Source: Gammaproteobacteria bacterium
GTDB taxonomy: Bacteria; Pseudomonadota; Gammaproteobacteria; Pseudomonadales; Azotimanducaceae
DNA length: 64,000 nucleotides
Assembly: GCA_026708185.1 (NCBI GenBank)
Contig: JAPOVK010000010.1
Span: 27,629 to 91,628 of the forward strand
Direction of reading: 5' to 3'
Part shown: positions 9,284 through 19,256 of the stretch, in pieces
How the letters are laid out: each line of letters begins with the position of its first letter
How positions within the stretch are numbered: the stretch's first letter is position 1
Translations under genes and position numbers: made by a program
Notes under the pieces: model-generated
What the model saw: the letters and a program-made list of their open reading frames with translations, nothing else
The model's database searches: none
Told to the model about the DNA's origin: nothing

Positions 9284-9595
9284 GTGACTGCGGACTCAGA
9301 CACGTTGCCCCAGGAGAGCCGCTCGCTCCGCGGTCTGTCGAGCGAGATGGTCGCCATTCTCGGAGTGGGTGCCACGCTTCTCGGCGTCGCTGCCGCAAGT
9401 TGGGCGGATTCGCGTTCGTTTCAGGCTGAGTCGCGCGCAGAGCGCGCCGAGATTCGTCGCGAGATCGGCAATCTCCGCACGGAACTCAGGGGCGACATGG
9501 ACAAGCTGCGCACGGAAATGCGCACCGACATGGCCAAGCTGGACGACCGATTGCGTATCGTGGAACTCGGGGTAGCCGCGACCAAGCAACCTTAA
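9284..9595 (+). CDS. Small single-pass membrane protein with coiled coil
   Basis: A 103-residue protein. Residues about 20-40 form one hydrophobic segment (MVAILGVGATLLGVAAASW). It is followed by a charged heptad-like stretch rich in Arg/Glu/Asp with repeated RTELRGDMDKLRTEM-type units, predicted to be a coiled coil. The start is a GTG. Small anchored coiled-coil proteins of this kind are frequent in related environmental genomes and often lie near toxin-antitoxin genes, as here. No function is established. Confidence 0.65.
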   Translation: MTADSDTLPQESRSLRGLSSEMVAILGVGATLLGVAAASWADSRSFQAESRAERAEIRREIGNLRTELRGDMDKLRTEMRTDMAKLDDRLRIVELGVAATKQP

Positions 9596-9596
9596 C

Positions 9597-9728
9597 GGAC
9601 TCGGGGTTGCAGCCCGAAGCGACGCGATCGTGACTCACAACTTGCGCGATTTCCGCGGTGCGGACCAGTTCGGCATTAACGTCGTATCGCCGCGCGAGTT
9701 CCTTGCCCAATTGGAGATGAGAATATGA
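9597..9728 (+). pseudogene. C-terminal remnant of a PIN-domain (VapC-like) toxin
   Basis: The frame reads DAIVTHNLRDF followed by FGINVVSPREFLAQLE, which is the characteristic end of many PIN-domain toxins (the T-H/R-N-x-x-D-F motif and a final PREFL helix). There is no room for the N-terminal two thirds, because the stop of the 9284 gene lies directly upstream, so only about 40 residues remain. Its TGA overlaps the ATG of the RHH gene by four bases, the spacing expected in a toxin-antitoxin operon. A GTG at 9630 could allow a 32-residue peptide, but I read it as a relic. Confidence 0.65.
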
Positions 9729-9961
9729 GCACGCTAAGCCTCCGATTGCCTGACTCTCTACACAAGCAGATCAGGCGACTCGCCAAACGCGACGGGGTCT
9801 CCATCAACCAGTTGATCGCCAGTGCGGCGGCGGAAAAGGTCGCGGCCTTGCTCACTGAAGATTACCTCCGGGAACGCGCCAGCCGGGGAAGCAGGGAGCG
9901 CTTTGGCGCCGTGTTGGCCAAAGTGCCAGCCGTGCCCCCAGACCCGGATGACGTCGTCTAG
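9725..9961 (+). CDS. Ribbon-helix-helix (HicB/CopG-like) antitoxin, orphan
   Basis: A 78-residue protein starting with STLSLRLPDSLHKQIRRLAKRDGVSINQLI, a classic ribbon-helix-helix DNA-binding module of the HicB/Arc type. The C-terminal tail (about 30 residues, ending PPDPDDVV) would be the toxin-binding segment. It overlaps the PIN remnant by four bases. Its cognate toxin seems to be lost, so it is either a free regulator or a relic that still neutralises a toxin elsewhere. That is inference. Confidence 0.75.
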   Translation: MSTLSLRLPDSLHKQIRRLAKRDGVSINQLIASAAAEKVAALLTEDYLRERASRGSRERFGAVLAKVPAVPPDPDDVV

Positions 9962-9991
9962 CGGGGCTGCGCCCCATCAAGGTACGCTTAC

Positions 9992-10100
9992 CGTCCGCGA
10001 ACCGCTTGCGTTCGGGCCCGCAATCGGCGGTGCAAGACCGGAATGGCGGACGCGAACGGGAGTACCCGTTCGGGGACGTGGCGGACCTACTGGTCCGCGC
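9992..10100 (+). repeat. Composite palindromic intergenic repeat, copy 1
   Basis: Contains an imperfect hairpin, CGAACCGC-TT-GCGTTCG, followed by GGGCCCGCA, then CGAACGGG-AGTA-CCCGTTCG (10053-10072), then GCGGACC-TACT-GGTCCGC (10081-10098). The first and last units recur in the same order, reverse-complemented, at 45518-45609. This copy has lost one G in the first hairpin. It fills much of the 9962-10239 gap. The rest of that gap shows no gene. Confidence 0.65.
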
Positions 10101-10239
10101 GTACCGTCAAGGTTCGGTGCACCGTCTCCACGAAAACTTTGCTCAATCGTCGAGTTCGGACCTGCTCACGAAGATAGGGCGCTCCGCAGCGTCGAACACG
10201 GTGCTGTTGTCGCGACGCAATCGTGGAGCCGAACGTTCT

Positions 10240-11424
10240 TCACACCCCCGTGAACGCCTGTATCCCGGTCTGTGCCCTTCCGAGAATGAGCGCATGGATG
10301 TCGTGCGTCCCCTCGTAGGTGTTCACGGTCTCCAGGTTCATCACGTGCCTGATCACGTGGTACTCGTCCGAGATGCCGTTGCCGCCGTGCATGTCGCGGG
10401 CCATGCGCGCGATGTCCAGGGCCTTGCCGCAGTTGTTGCGCTTCAACAGAGAGATGCTCTCGACCGGCAACCGGTCGTCGTCGAGCAGCCGGCCCATGCG
10501 CAGGCAGCCGTGCAGGCCGAGGGTGATCTCGGTCTGCATGTCGGCCAGCTTCTTCTGGATCAGTTGATTGGCCGCCAAGGGGCGGCCGAACTGGGACCGG
10601 TCAAGCGTGTACTGGCGGGCGGCGTGCCAACAGAACTCGGCCGCGCCCATGGCGCCCCAGGCGATGCCGTAGCGGGCCCGGTTGAGGCAGCCGAAGGGAC
10701 CGCTTAACCCCCCGGCATTCGGCAGCATGTTCGCGGCCGGTACCAGGACGTCGTCGAGGACGATCTGGCCCGTCACGGACGATCGCAGGCTCATCTTGCC
10801 CTCGATCTTGGGGGTCGAGAAGCCGCGCGTACCGCGCTCGACGACGAAGCCGCGGATTCGACCATCGAGCTTGGCCCAGACCACGGCGACGTCGGCGATC
10901 GGCGCGTTCGTGATCCACATCTTGGCGCCGTTCAGGAGGTAGCCGTCGCCGGTCTTCTCGGCGCGCGTGACCATGCCTCCGGGGTCGGAACCGTGGTCGG
11001 GCTCGGTGAGTCCGAAGCAGCCGACCCAATCGCCGCTCGCCAGCTTCGGCAGGTAGCGCATGCGCTGATCCTCGTCGCCGTAGGCGTAGATCGGATACAT
11101 GACCAGCGAAGACTGCACGCTCATCGCCGAGCGGTAGCCGGAGTCCACGCGCTCGACCTCGCGGGCCATCAGGCCGTAGCACACGTAGCTCGCCTCGGCG
11201 CAACCGTACTTGGCGGGCAAGGTGGCGCCGAGCAGGCCGAGTTCGCCCATCTCGTTCATGATCTCGCGGTGGAAGTGCTCGCGGCGGTTGGCCTCGAGTA
11301 CGCGCGTCATCAGCTTGTCCTGGGCGTACTGGCGCGTCGTGTCGCGTACGAGACGTTCATCCTCGGCGAGCTGATCGTCGAGCATTAGAGGGTCGTCCCA
11401 GGCGAATGCGGCGTTGTCGGGCAT
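10240..11424 (-). CDS. gcdH: Glutaryl-CoA dehydrogenase-like acyl-CoA dehydrogenase
   Basis: A 394-residue FAD enzyme of the acyl-CoA dehydrogenase family. The catalytic base is Glu371 in [16 protein letters not shown]. The [23 protein letters not shown] block near residue 90-112 and the [17 protein letters not shown] motif are those of glutaryl-CoA dehydrogenase, which oxidises and decarboxylates glutaryl-CoA to crotonyl-CoA. An upstream TTG in frame was rejected in favour of the ATG at 11424, which gives the usual family length. It lies 30 bases after pyrF and could be co-transcribed, although there is no metabolic link. Confidence 0.92.
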   Translation of the reverse strand: MPDNAAFAWDDPLMLDDQLAEDERLVRDTTRQYAQDKLMTRVLEANRREHFHREIMNEMGELGLLGATLPAKYGCAEASYVCYGLMAREVERVDSGYRSAMSVQSSLVMYPIYAYGDEDQRMRYLPKLASGDWVGCFGLTEPDHGSDPGGMVTRAEKTGDGYLLNGAKMWITNAPIADVAVVWAKLDGRIRGFVVERGTRGFSTPKIEGKMSLRSSVTGQIVLDDVLVPAANMLPNAGGLSGPFGCLNRARYGIAWGAMGAAEFCWHAARQYTLDRSQFGRPLAANQLIQKKLADMQTEITLGLHGCLRMGRLLDDDRLPVESISLLKRNNCGKALDIARMARDMHGGNGISDEYHVIRHVMNLETVNTYEGTHDIHALILGRAQTGIQAFTGV

Positions 11425-11454
11425 GGTTGCGGCTCTTGGGATCAAAGCGCGCGA

Positions 11455-12312
11455 TTATCGCGCCGGTGCCTCGCCGCTGTCGCGGCGACTGGCGAAGCTC
11501 GCGTCGCGGGCACGCCGCATAGCGTCCCGCAATGTCGTCGCCGCCGCGGTGACGCCGTCGGTCCAGCGGTCGCCCTCGCCGGCGAAGATCACGCTGCGCG
11601 AGGCGCTGACGACCAGCCCGGTACCATCCGCTGCCAGGCCGTTGGCGAAGACGGCTTCGAGGTCGCCGCTCTGAGCGCCGATGCCTGGCACCAGGAACGG
11701 CACGTCCGGCGCCGTGGCGCGAACGGCGGCGAGTTGCCCAGGGAACGTCGCCCCCACAACAAGCGCCAGGTTTCCGGTGTCCTCCTTCGCAACGCGTTCG
11801 GCGACGCGCAAGTAGACCGGTGCCGCCTCGGGGAACTCCTGCAGCCACGGGCTGCCGGGGTTGGAGGTGTGGCAGAGGACGATCGCACCACGCCCGGGGA
11901 CGCGCGTGAACGGTTCGACCGCATCCCAGCCGAGATACGGGTTGACCGTCGCCGCGTCGGCGTCGAGTACCTCGAAGACTTCCTTCGCGTACAACGCCGA
12001 CACATCGCCGATGTCACCCCGCTTGGCATCGAGGATGACCGGCACGCCCGGGTGGTTCTCATGGATGTAGGCGATGAGCGTGCGCAACTCGTCGAATGCG
12101 CCCGTCGCGGCGAAGCAGGCGTACTGCGGCTTGAAGGCGCAGACCAGCTCCGCCGTCGCATCTACGACCTGCCGGCAGAACGCGAAAAACGGCCTAGCTT
12201 CGCCGCCGCAAGCGCTCGGCAATCGATCTCCCCGCGGGTCGAGGCCAACGCACAGCGCCGAATCCGACCGGCCCTGCGCGTCACGGAGTCTGTCGTTGAA
12301 AGTACGGGCCAT
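11455..12312 (-). CDS. pyrF: Orotidine 5'-phosphate decarboxylase (type 2)
   Basis: A 285-residue enzyme of de novo pyrimidine synthesis (OMP to UMP). The Asp-Lys-x-x-Asp catalytic pattern is visible as ILDAKRGDIGD with Asp95, Lys97 and Asp100, and the phosphate-binding VPGIGAQSGD loop lies near residue 210. N-terminal GLDPR and the roughly 285-residue length fit the longer type 2 subfamily (mycobacterial/actinobacterial-like and scattered proteobacteria). Divergent from the lactonase gene across a 65-bp gap. Confidence 0.94.
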   Translation of the reverse strand: MARTFNDRLRDAQGRSDSALCVGLDPRGDRLPSACGGEARPFFAFCRQVVDATAELVCAFKPQYACFAATGAFDELRTLIAYIHENHPGVPVILDAKRGDIGDVSALYAKEVFEVLDADAATVNPYLGWDAVEPFTRVPGRGAIVLCHTSNPGSPWLQEFPEAAPVYLRVAERVAKEDTGNLALVVGATFPGQLAAVRATAPDVPFLVPGIGAQSGDLEAVFANGLAADGTGLVVSASRSVIFAGEGDRWTDGVTAAATTLRDAMRRARDASFASRRDSGEAPAR

Positions 12313-12377
12313 GGCCGATCCCGATGCGGCTAAACTACGGCGCCGATTCTAGGGCAACAAGGCAGCTTGCACTCAAG

Positions 12378-13340
<963 letters not shown>

Positions 13341-13355
13341 GCGGAGTTCAAGTCC

Positions 13356-14390
13356 ATGGCCAACAACGACCTGCCGCCGGCCACCCCGCTCGACGTCCGC
13401 CAGGGCGTCACCGACGCGAAGGACATCGCCCATCCGCTGCGCTGGGGCATTCTCGGTTGCGGCAACATCTCCGCGCAATGGGTCTGGTGTTTGCAGCGAG
13501 TCCCGGGCGCGACGACTGTCGCGGCGGCGGCGCGCGACAAGGACCGCGCGCAGGCGTTCGCTGATCGGCACGGCATCGGAACCGCATACGACAGCTACGC
13601 GGACATGGTGGCCGCCCCGGACGTGGATATCGTCTACGTCGGCACCATCACCCGACTGCACAAGGAACACACCCTGCTCGCGATCGAAGCCGGCAAGCAC
13701 GTGCTCTGCGAAAAACCGCTCGCCGTGAACGCCGACGACGCGGCCGAGATGTACGCCGCCGCAAATGCCCAAGGCGTCATGCTCCAGGACGCGATGTGGA
13801 CGCGCTTCTTCCCGGCCGTCGAGCACGCCCGGTTCGCGATTGGTGCCGGTGTCATCGGCGAGGTGTCGCTGGTGCAGTCGGACTTCTTCGATCCGATCTA
13901 CACCATCCAGGCAGGGCCACTGGGTTTCGGTGCCGAGGCGACGCCCACGCGCGTCGTCGCCACAGGTCGCCGTGCTGGCGGCGCCATCGTCGAGTACGGC
14001 GAGGGCAAGGTGGCGGTGTTCACCTTCCCGCCCTTCAACTCGGAACTAGCGGAAGTCACCGAGATCGTCGGTTCCCGCGGGCGGATCACCCTCCAGCAGC
14101 CGGGCCATTGTCCAACCGGGATCACCATTCGCGTGCCGCCCCCCGGCGGTGTGCCGTCACGCTACCGAACGCGCAACGTGCCAGCGCCGGTGCAGCACTT
14201 CGAGTATCCACTTCCCGGCAACGTCGGCATGCCGACGTGGTTCCCGAACCAGCACGGGTTCCTGTACCAGGCCGAGGCGGTGCATCGCTGCTTGGCGGCA
14301 GGACTGACGGTATGCCCGCAATACGACGAGGCGGAGTCGATACAGGCGATGCGCCTGCTAACTCAGATCAACGCGGCGCGGTTTGGGTAG
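13356..14390 (+). CDS. Gfo/Idh/MocA oxidoreductase (dihydrodiol/glucose-fructose dehydrogenase type)
   Basis: A 344-residue NAD(P)-dependent dehydrogenase. It has LRWGILGCGNIS as nucleotide loop (residues about 28-40), an HVLCEKPLA motif with the catalytic lysine near residue 120, and an MLQDAMWTRFFP segment typical of the dimeric dihydrodiol dehydrogenase-like subgroup. A 23-residue N-terminal extension precedes the Rossmann fold. It begins 15 bases after the lactonase and its end overlaps the GH5 start by eight bases, so the three probably form one operon. Confidence 0.88.
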   Translation: MANNDLPPATPLDVRQGVTDAKDIAHPLRWGILGCGNISAQWVWCLQRVPGATTVAAAARDKDRAQAFADRHGIGTAYDSYADMVAAPDVDIVYVGTITRLHKEHTLLAIEAGKHVLCEKPLAVNADDAAEMYAAANAQGVMLQDAMWTRFFPAVEHARFAIGAGVIGEVSLVQSDFFDPIYTIQAGPLGFGAEATPTRVVATGRRAGGAIVEYGEGKVAVFTFPPFNSELAEVTEIVGSRGRITLQQPGHCPTGITIRVPPPGGVPSRYRTRNVPAPVQHFEYPLPGNVGMPTWFPNQHGFLYQAEAVHRCLAAGLTVCPQYDEAESIQAMRLLTQINAARFG

Positions 14391-15579
14391 CACTCGCCGG
14401 CGCACGCCCACACTGCTGTGCATCGCGTTGCTCTGCACGAGTGGCGGCAACGCTGACACAACCAAGATCAGCTTCTGGGATACCCAGCGCAAAGGCGCCA
14501 ATCAACAGAACTCGCTACACCGTCCCGAGTGGTACGTTGCCGGGCGCGGTGTCGGCTTGGACTACGTTCGCATCCTCCCGGACGCTTGGCCGACCGAGGA
14601 CAGGGACTTCCTGATCGGCAACGCGGGCAACTTTGAGGAGATCAACGAGACGGACCTATCTCTGTTGACCGAGGCCCTCGACGAAGCCCAACGTAACGGC
14701 ATCAAGGTGGTCCTAGCCATGCTCAGCTTGCCCGGCGCGCGCTGGCGACAACTGAACGACGATCAGGACGATGCGCGACTCTGGCAGGACTGGGAGTTCC
14801 ATCGCCAAGCCTTCGATTTCTGGACACAGCTCGCCGCCCGCCTGAAGACGCATCCCGCCATCGTCGCCTACAACCCCCTCAACGAACCGCACCCCGACAA
14901 GGCATTCGGGTTCGATGCGCCGGATCAGAACTTCGCACAGTGGTTCGCGGGAATCCGAGACACGCCAGCGGACCTCAACCGATTCAACCGTGCCATGGTC
15001 GACGCGATCCGCTCGGTCGATGCGGACACCCCAATCATCCTCGACGGCTGGTTCTACGCGTCGCCCCAGGCCTTCGCGTACAACCGACCCGTTGCTGACG
15101 ATCGTGTCTTGTACGCATTCCACAACCCGGGTTCGTGGCAAATGACCACCTATCGCGTCAATCAAGGCCGATACGCGTATCCGGATCGCGTGCCCACGTC
15201 ATGGGACGGCCCTACGGAGTCCTGGACCAGGGATCGGCTTGCGCAGGAAGTGCTCGCGGTCGAGGCGTTCGCCGAAACGTACAACCTACCCGCGAATCGC
15301 ATCATCGCCGCCGAGTTCTGGTACGACCGCCGCCTTGAAGGAGCCGCGGCCTACCTGGCCGACCTCATCCATATCTACAACCAGCGCGGCTGGCACTGGG
15401 CCTTCTACGCCTTCCGCGGCAGCGGCGCATGGACCGGACTCGACTACGAGATTCCGCCCGGTCACAGGATGGGTTGGCGATACTGGCAGGCGGTCGAACA
15501 GGGCGAAGACCCGGAACCTCTCAAGCCGCGAGGACCGAACCCCTTGTGGGAAACCCTACGGCGACAGTTCGAGAAGTAG
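14383..15579 (+). CDS. Secreted glycoside hydrolase family 5-like (cellulase) protein
   Basis: A 398-residue secreted TIM-barrel glycosidase. The N-terminus (MGSTRRR then LLCIALLCTSGGNA) is a signal peptide. The acid/base is Glu168 in AYNPLNEPHPD, the NEP motif of clan GH-A. The probable nucleophile is Glu311 in IIAAEFWYD. The start is a TTG at 14383, overlapping the previous stop by eight bases, and no better start precedes the signal sequence. It would act on a beta-linked glucan or related glycan in the periplasm or outside the cell. The exact substrate is unknown. Confidence 0.85.
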   Translation: MGSTRRRTPTLLCIALLCTSGGNADTTKISFWDTQRKGANQQNSLHRPEWYVAGRGVGLDYVRILPDAWPTEDRDFLIGNAGNFEEINETDLSLLTEALDEAQRNGIKVVLAMLSLPGARWRQLNDDQDDARLWQDWEFHRQAFDFWTQLAARLKTHPAIVAYNPLNEPHPDKAFGFDAPDQNFAQWFAGIRDTPADLNRFNRAMVDAIRSVDADTPIILDGWFYASPQAFAYNRPVADDRVLYAFHNPGSWQMTTYRVNQGRYAYPDRVPTSWDGPTESWTRDRLAQEVLAVEAFAETYNLPANRIIAAEFWYDRRLEGAAAYLADLIHIYNQRGWHWAFYAFRGSGAWTGLDYEIPPGHRMGWRYWQAVEQGEDPEPLKPRGPNPLWETLRRQFEK

Positions 15580-15589
15580 GTCCGTGCGC

Positions 15590-17905
15590 CTAGCCCAACG
15601 CGCCGGCATCTCGAAGCCGGCTCGCCTCGGCACGGGACAGCCCCAGCATTTCGGTTAGCAGCCACTCGTTGTGCTCACCGAGACATGGCGCCGCGGACCG
15701 CAGCCGTTGCGGCGTGCGCGAGTAGATCGTCGCCGGGCCGTCGTAAGGCGTCGGACCCATCACCGGGTGCGCGAGGGTGACGAAAAAGCCGCGGTGCACG
15801 AGTTGCGGATCGTCGTAGAGGTCGCTCGACCGTAGCACGACGTACGCCGGCACGCCCGCGCTGCGCAGGGTTGTCGCTGCCTCGAACGCATCACGGTCGC
15901 GGCACCAATCGGCGAGTTCATTCCCACCGACCACGTTGGCCAGGGCGCTCCGCTCGGTCTGTGTCTCGACGCCGACCGCCACGTAGCGGTTCTCTCCTTG
16001 GCACGCGAACACGCCGTGTGGATCGAGCAACGGTGAGGCTTGCCCGAGTCGCGTGGCCACCCGCCCTGTGGCGGCGTAGTCGAGGATCAAGGGTTCGAGG
16101 AAGCGAATACCGCACTCGATCTGGGACAGGTCGATGTGCTGCCCGAGGCCCGTGCGCCGACGGTGCAGCAACGCGGCCGCCAGCGTTGCCACGCCGAAGC
16201 GCGGCGCGATGAAGTCCGTGTAGGCGCCCCAGGGTCCGCAAGGCGGTCTGTCTGGCCAGCCGACCAGTGCGTAGAGGCCGCCGATCGCGGACCCTTGGCC
16301 GCCGAAGCCCGAGTATTTGCGCTCCCGGCCCGTCTGTCCGCGCATCGACGTTGAGAGCATCACGAGATCGTCGCGGTCGGCGGACAGCGTCGGCCAGTCG
16401 AGGCCGAAGCGGGCCATCGTGCCCGGCGAGTAGCTCTCGAGCACGACGTCGGCCCACTCCACCATCCGCCGGGCAAGCCCCCGGCCTTCCGCGTTCTTGA
16501 GATCGATGGTCATGCCAAGCTTCGACGTGTTGAAGTTGGCCATGAACTGCGACCGGTCCGGCCCCGGTACGCCGTCCTTGAACGGCGGCACGGTCCGCAG
16601 CAGGTCGAGCCTGTCGGGAGACTCGATGCGCACCACCGTGGCGCCGTGGTCAGCCAACGCCTTGCCGATCATCGGGCCGACGCCGACCCAACTGAAGTCG
16701 GCCACCTTCAGGCCCTCGAATGGGGACGACGGCACAGTAGGGCCGGGCGAATCGATGTCCGCGACAGATCGGGGTCGCGGCGGCGGATGCCTGGTGGACG
16801 CCAGGGCCGGTGCCGCTCGATCCAGCGAAAGCGGCGTCCGCGACAGCCGCGCGAACGGACCCGCATGCACCCGCCTTCCGTTCCTGACCCAGAAGTCGCG
16901 GTCGGCCAAGTGCGGGTCGACGAGGAGGTCTTCGACGGTGTGGATCGCCGCCACGGTCAGGCCATGCTCCGCGGCATAGGCCTGGATCTCCTGCTTGGTC
17001 TTCGTGGCCAGGAGGTCGACGATCAAGTTGGCCGCGACCTGCGCGCGCCCGAGGTCCAACTCGCCCTTGCGGGCTTGCGACAGCCACCGGCGGAGGTCCA
17101 TCCCACGGACATCGTCCGGCACGGGTCCGCCGTCGGTCTCCACCCAGCGCAGCAGGGCATCAAAGCTGCGCTCCCCGAGGATCCGCATCTGGAAGCGAAC
17201 CTGGACGAGCCCGTCCCGGCATTGCACGTTCCCCGGCAACTCCAGCCGTTGCACCGGATTCGGTCGCGGCTGACCGCGAAACTCGCTACTGCTCGGCGGG
17301 TTGCTGCCGGTGTTGGGCGGGAAACCCGTGGCATTCATCAGCGTCCAGACCACGCACGCCTGGGCGGAGACATCCAAGTGCTGTCCCCGGCCCGATCGTT
17401 CGCGCTCGTACAACGCGACGACCGTATCCGCCGCAGCCTGCGCCCCGGCATGGAACGCGGCCTGCGGCATGGCGCCCATCGGCACCGGCGGCCGGTCGGG
17501 GTCGCCCTGCAGGTCGATCAAGCCGCCGGCGGCTTCGATCACCACCTCCGCCGCCGGGGCCGCAGCCAGCGGTCCGGTGAGGCCGAACGGCGTGACCGAA
17601 ACATGGACCAGTTGAGGGAACGCCTCGGTAAAATCGCCGCGCCGTCCCGACTCGATGAAGACGTCCGCATCGCCTAGGAGCGACGCGACGTCGTCGGTCA
17701 CGATGCTCCGCTTGCCGGCCCCGACGGAGGCCCAATAGAGGGATTCTTCCCCGTCGAAAGGGCCGAGGCCACGCGAATCGCAACCTTCGGGAGGTTCGAC
17801 CTTGTAGACCTCGGCGCCTAGCTCGGCAAGGATGCGACCGGCCAGGTCGCCCCAGCGTGTTGTCGCATCGATGACGCGAATGCCGGCGAGTGGCGGTTTA
17901 CTCAT
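15590..17905 (-). CDS. Tandem-domain class III (CaiB/BaiF) CoA-transferase
   Basis: A 771-residue protein made of two CaiB/BaiF modules: about 1-390 (starting PPLAGIRVIDA) and about 395-771 (starting FEGLKVADFSWVGVGP). Family III CoA-transferases pass CoA between carboxylic acids through an aspartyl-CoA intermediate. In the second module the catalytic Asp is present (about D564, GAYTDF). In the first the equivalent site is a glutamine (about Q148, MGAMPQ), so the first half is probably not catalytic. The ATG at 17905 sits just after a repeat element. It lies downstream of two more CoA-transferase genes on the same strand. Confidence 0.86.
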   Translation of the reverse strand: MSKPPLAGIRVIDATTRWGDLAGRILAELGAEVYKVEPPEGCDSRGLGPFDGEESLYWASVGAGKRSIVTDDVASLLGDADVFIESGRRGDFTEAFPQLVHVSVTPFGLTGPLAAAPAAEVVIEAAGGLIDLQGDPDRPPVPMGAMPQAAFHAGAQAAADTVVALYERERSGRGQHLDVSAQACVVWTLMNATGFPPNTGSNPPSSSEFRGQPRPNPVQRLELPGNVQCRDGLVQVRFQMRILGERSFDALLRWVETDGGPVPDDVRGMDLRRWLSQARKGELDLGRAQVAANLIVDLLATKTKQEIQAYAAEHGLTVAAIHTVEDLLVDPHLADRDFWVRNGRRVHAGPFARLSRTPLSLDRAAPALASTRHPPPRPRSVADIDSPGPTVPSSPFEGLKVADFSWVGVGPMIGKALADHGATVVRIESPDRLDLLRTVPPFKDGVPGPDRSQFMANFNTSKLGMTIDLKNAEGRGLARRMVEWADVVLESYSPGTMARFGLDWPTLSADRDDLVMLSTSMRGQTGRERKYSGFGGQGSAIGGLYALVGWPDRPPCGPWGAYTDFIAPRFGVATLAAALLHRRRTGLGQHIDLSQIECGIRFLEPLILDYAATGRVATRLGQASPLLDPHGVFACQGENRYVAVGVETQTERSALANVVGGNELADWCRDRDAFEAATTLRSAGVPAYVVLRSSDLYDDPQLVHRGFFVTLAHPVMGPTPYDGPATIYSRTPQRLRSAAPCLGEHNEWLLTEMLGLSRAEASRLRDAGALG

Positions 17906-17910
17906 GCCAA

Positions 17911-18036
17911 CGCCCCAAACCCGGCCCGGCGCTTCGCGTTCGCTGCGCGCCGGGCGCGCCTCCGGCCCAAGGCCACGCCGACCTCGCACGAAACAACCGC
18001 CGCCGTTCGCTGCGCTCTCTCTGGCGTTTGTTTCAT
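17911..18036 (-). repeat. ERIC-like ~126-bp intergenic element, copy 1
   Basis: Read on the minus strand, this element starts with ATGAAACAA and ends with GGTTTGGGGCG. It holds a stem ATGAAACAA/TTGTTTCGT, a GGCCTTGGGCCGGAGGCG core and a perfect CCCGGCGC/GCGCCGGG hairpin. A copy with roughly 80 % identity lies on the plus strand at 52301-52427. It fills nearly the whole gap between two CoA-transferase genes, from the stop of one to five bases before the ATG of the next. Confidence 0.75.
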
Positions 18037-19256
18037 GCAAGGCGCGGCTTGGTGCCGATGATCCCCTCGTCCTCGAGGTCGTCGATCTCCGCGTCGGTCA
18101 GGTGCAGGAGTTGGCTCAACACCTCGCGATTGTGCTGTCCGAGCGTCGGTGCCGGACGGTCGATGTCGAACGGCCCATCGCCCACCCGATAGGGCGCGGC
18201 GGGATGCGGCAGTTCGCCCACGTAGTCCCGTTCCATGAGCTTCCAGAAGCCGCGTGCCGACAGATGCGGGTCGACGCCGAGTTCGAGGCCGCTGGCCACG
18301 TGGCCCGCACGTACGCCCACCGCCTGCAGTTCAAACATCAGGACTTCGGCAACCTGCTCCCTTGTGAAGGCCGCGACCGCACGATCCACCTCGTCGAGGC
18401 GTCGCAAGCGCTCCTCGACCGGCCCCAGGTCCGGCAGGTCCGCGAGATCCTTGAGCGCCTGCCACTCCGTCTCCGAGTGGACTTCGATGGCAATCCACTC
18501 GTCGTCGCCCGCACACGGATAGACGCCCCGGGGGGCGAAGCGGTCCGAGCGGTTGCCGAGCCGGGCCGGCGGCTTGCCGGTCGCCGACTGGGTGAGAATG
18601 CCCTGGATGCCCACCGGGAACAGGCCCTGGGATTGCGAAAGGTCCAGGTACTGGCCTCGCCCGGTTCGATGCTTGGCGCGCAAGGCAGTCATGAGCGCCG
18701 CGCCACCAGTGATCCCGCCGACCGCATCGCCGAGGGCGACATGCACCATGGTCGGCGGGTCGTCGGCGTAGCCGGACAGATGGGGCAACCCCGAAGCCTG
18801 TTCAACGGTGGAGCCATAGGCCCGGTAGCCTTGCCAAGGGCCATCCGTGCCGAACGCCGGCATGGAGATCATGATGATCTCGGGATTGGCCTCCTTGAGC
18901 ACTTCGTAGTGCAGTCCAAGCTTGGTCAGCACGGCCGACGAGTAGTTCTCGACCACCACGTCGGAAATGGCGACCAGGCCCTTTAAGAGTTCGCTGCCGC
19001 GCTCCGTGCTCAAGTCCAGGGTCACGTCGCGCTTGTTGCGGTTGACCATGTTGAAGGCGGACGACTTCTCGGCGCCGCCCTCGTTGATCCACTCCTGGGT
19101 CGCTTCCCAGCCGCGCCACCAGTCGAAGCGCACGCAGCCTTCGACCTTGATGACATCGGCCCCCATGTCCGCAAGATGCCTTGCGGCCAACGGGCCGGCC
19201 CAGCCCATGGACAGGTCGACGACACGCACGCCGGCGAGGAGACCCGGACGACTCAT
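18033..19256 (-). CDS. Class III (CaiB/BaiF) CoA-transferase
   Basis: A 407-residue single-module CoA-transferase. LAGVRVVDLSMGWAGPLAARHLADMGADVIKVE is the standard N-terminus and Asp177 in VALGDAVGG is the catalytic aspartate that carries the acyl/CoA intermediate. LGNRSDRFAPRGVYPC follows near residue 240. The ATG overlaps the stop of the next gene upstream (ATGA). With neighbours it may form a heteromeric transferase or serve different acids. The substrates are not predictable. Confidence 0.9.
   Translation of the reverse strand: MSRPGLLAGVRVVDLSMGWAGPLAARHLADMGADVIKVEGCVRFDWWRGWEATQEWINEGGAEKSSAFNMVNRNKRDVTLDLSTERGSELLKGLVAISDVVVENYSSAVLTKLGLHYEVLKEANPEIIMISMPAFGTDGPWQGYRAYGSTVEQASGLPHLSGYADDPPTMVHVALGDAVGGITGGAALMTALRAKHRTGRGQYLDLSQSQGLFPVGIQGILTQSATGKPPARLGNRSDRFAPRGVYPCAGDDEWIAIEVHSETEWQALKDLADLPDLGPVEERLRRLDEVDRAVAAFTREQVAEVLMFELQAVGVRAGHVASGLELGVDPHLSARGFWKLMERDYVGELPHPAAPYRVGDGPFDIDRPAPTLGQHNREVLSQLLHLTDAEIDDLEDEGIIGTKPRLA

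Noticed and set aside
12320..12350. CTAAACTACG(G/C)CGCC shared with 34943 as a promoter or operator
   Set aside because: Only about 14 bases match and no -35 fits at either site. It may be chance.
17906..18040. Upstream extension of the tandem CoA-transferase through the repeat
   Set aside because: The added 45 residues come from the ERIC-like element, not from a family domain.
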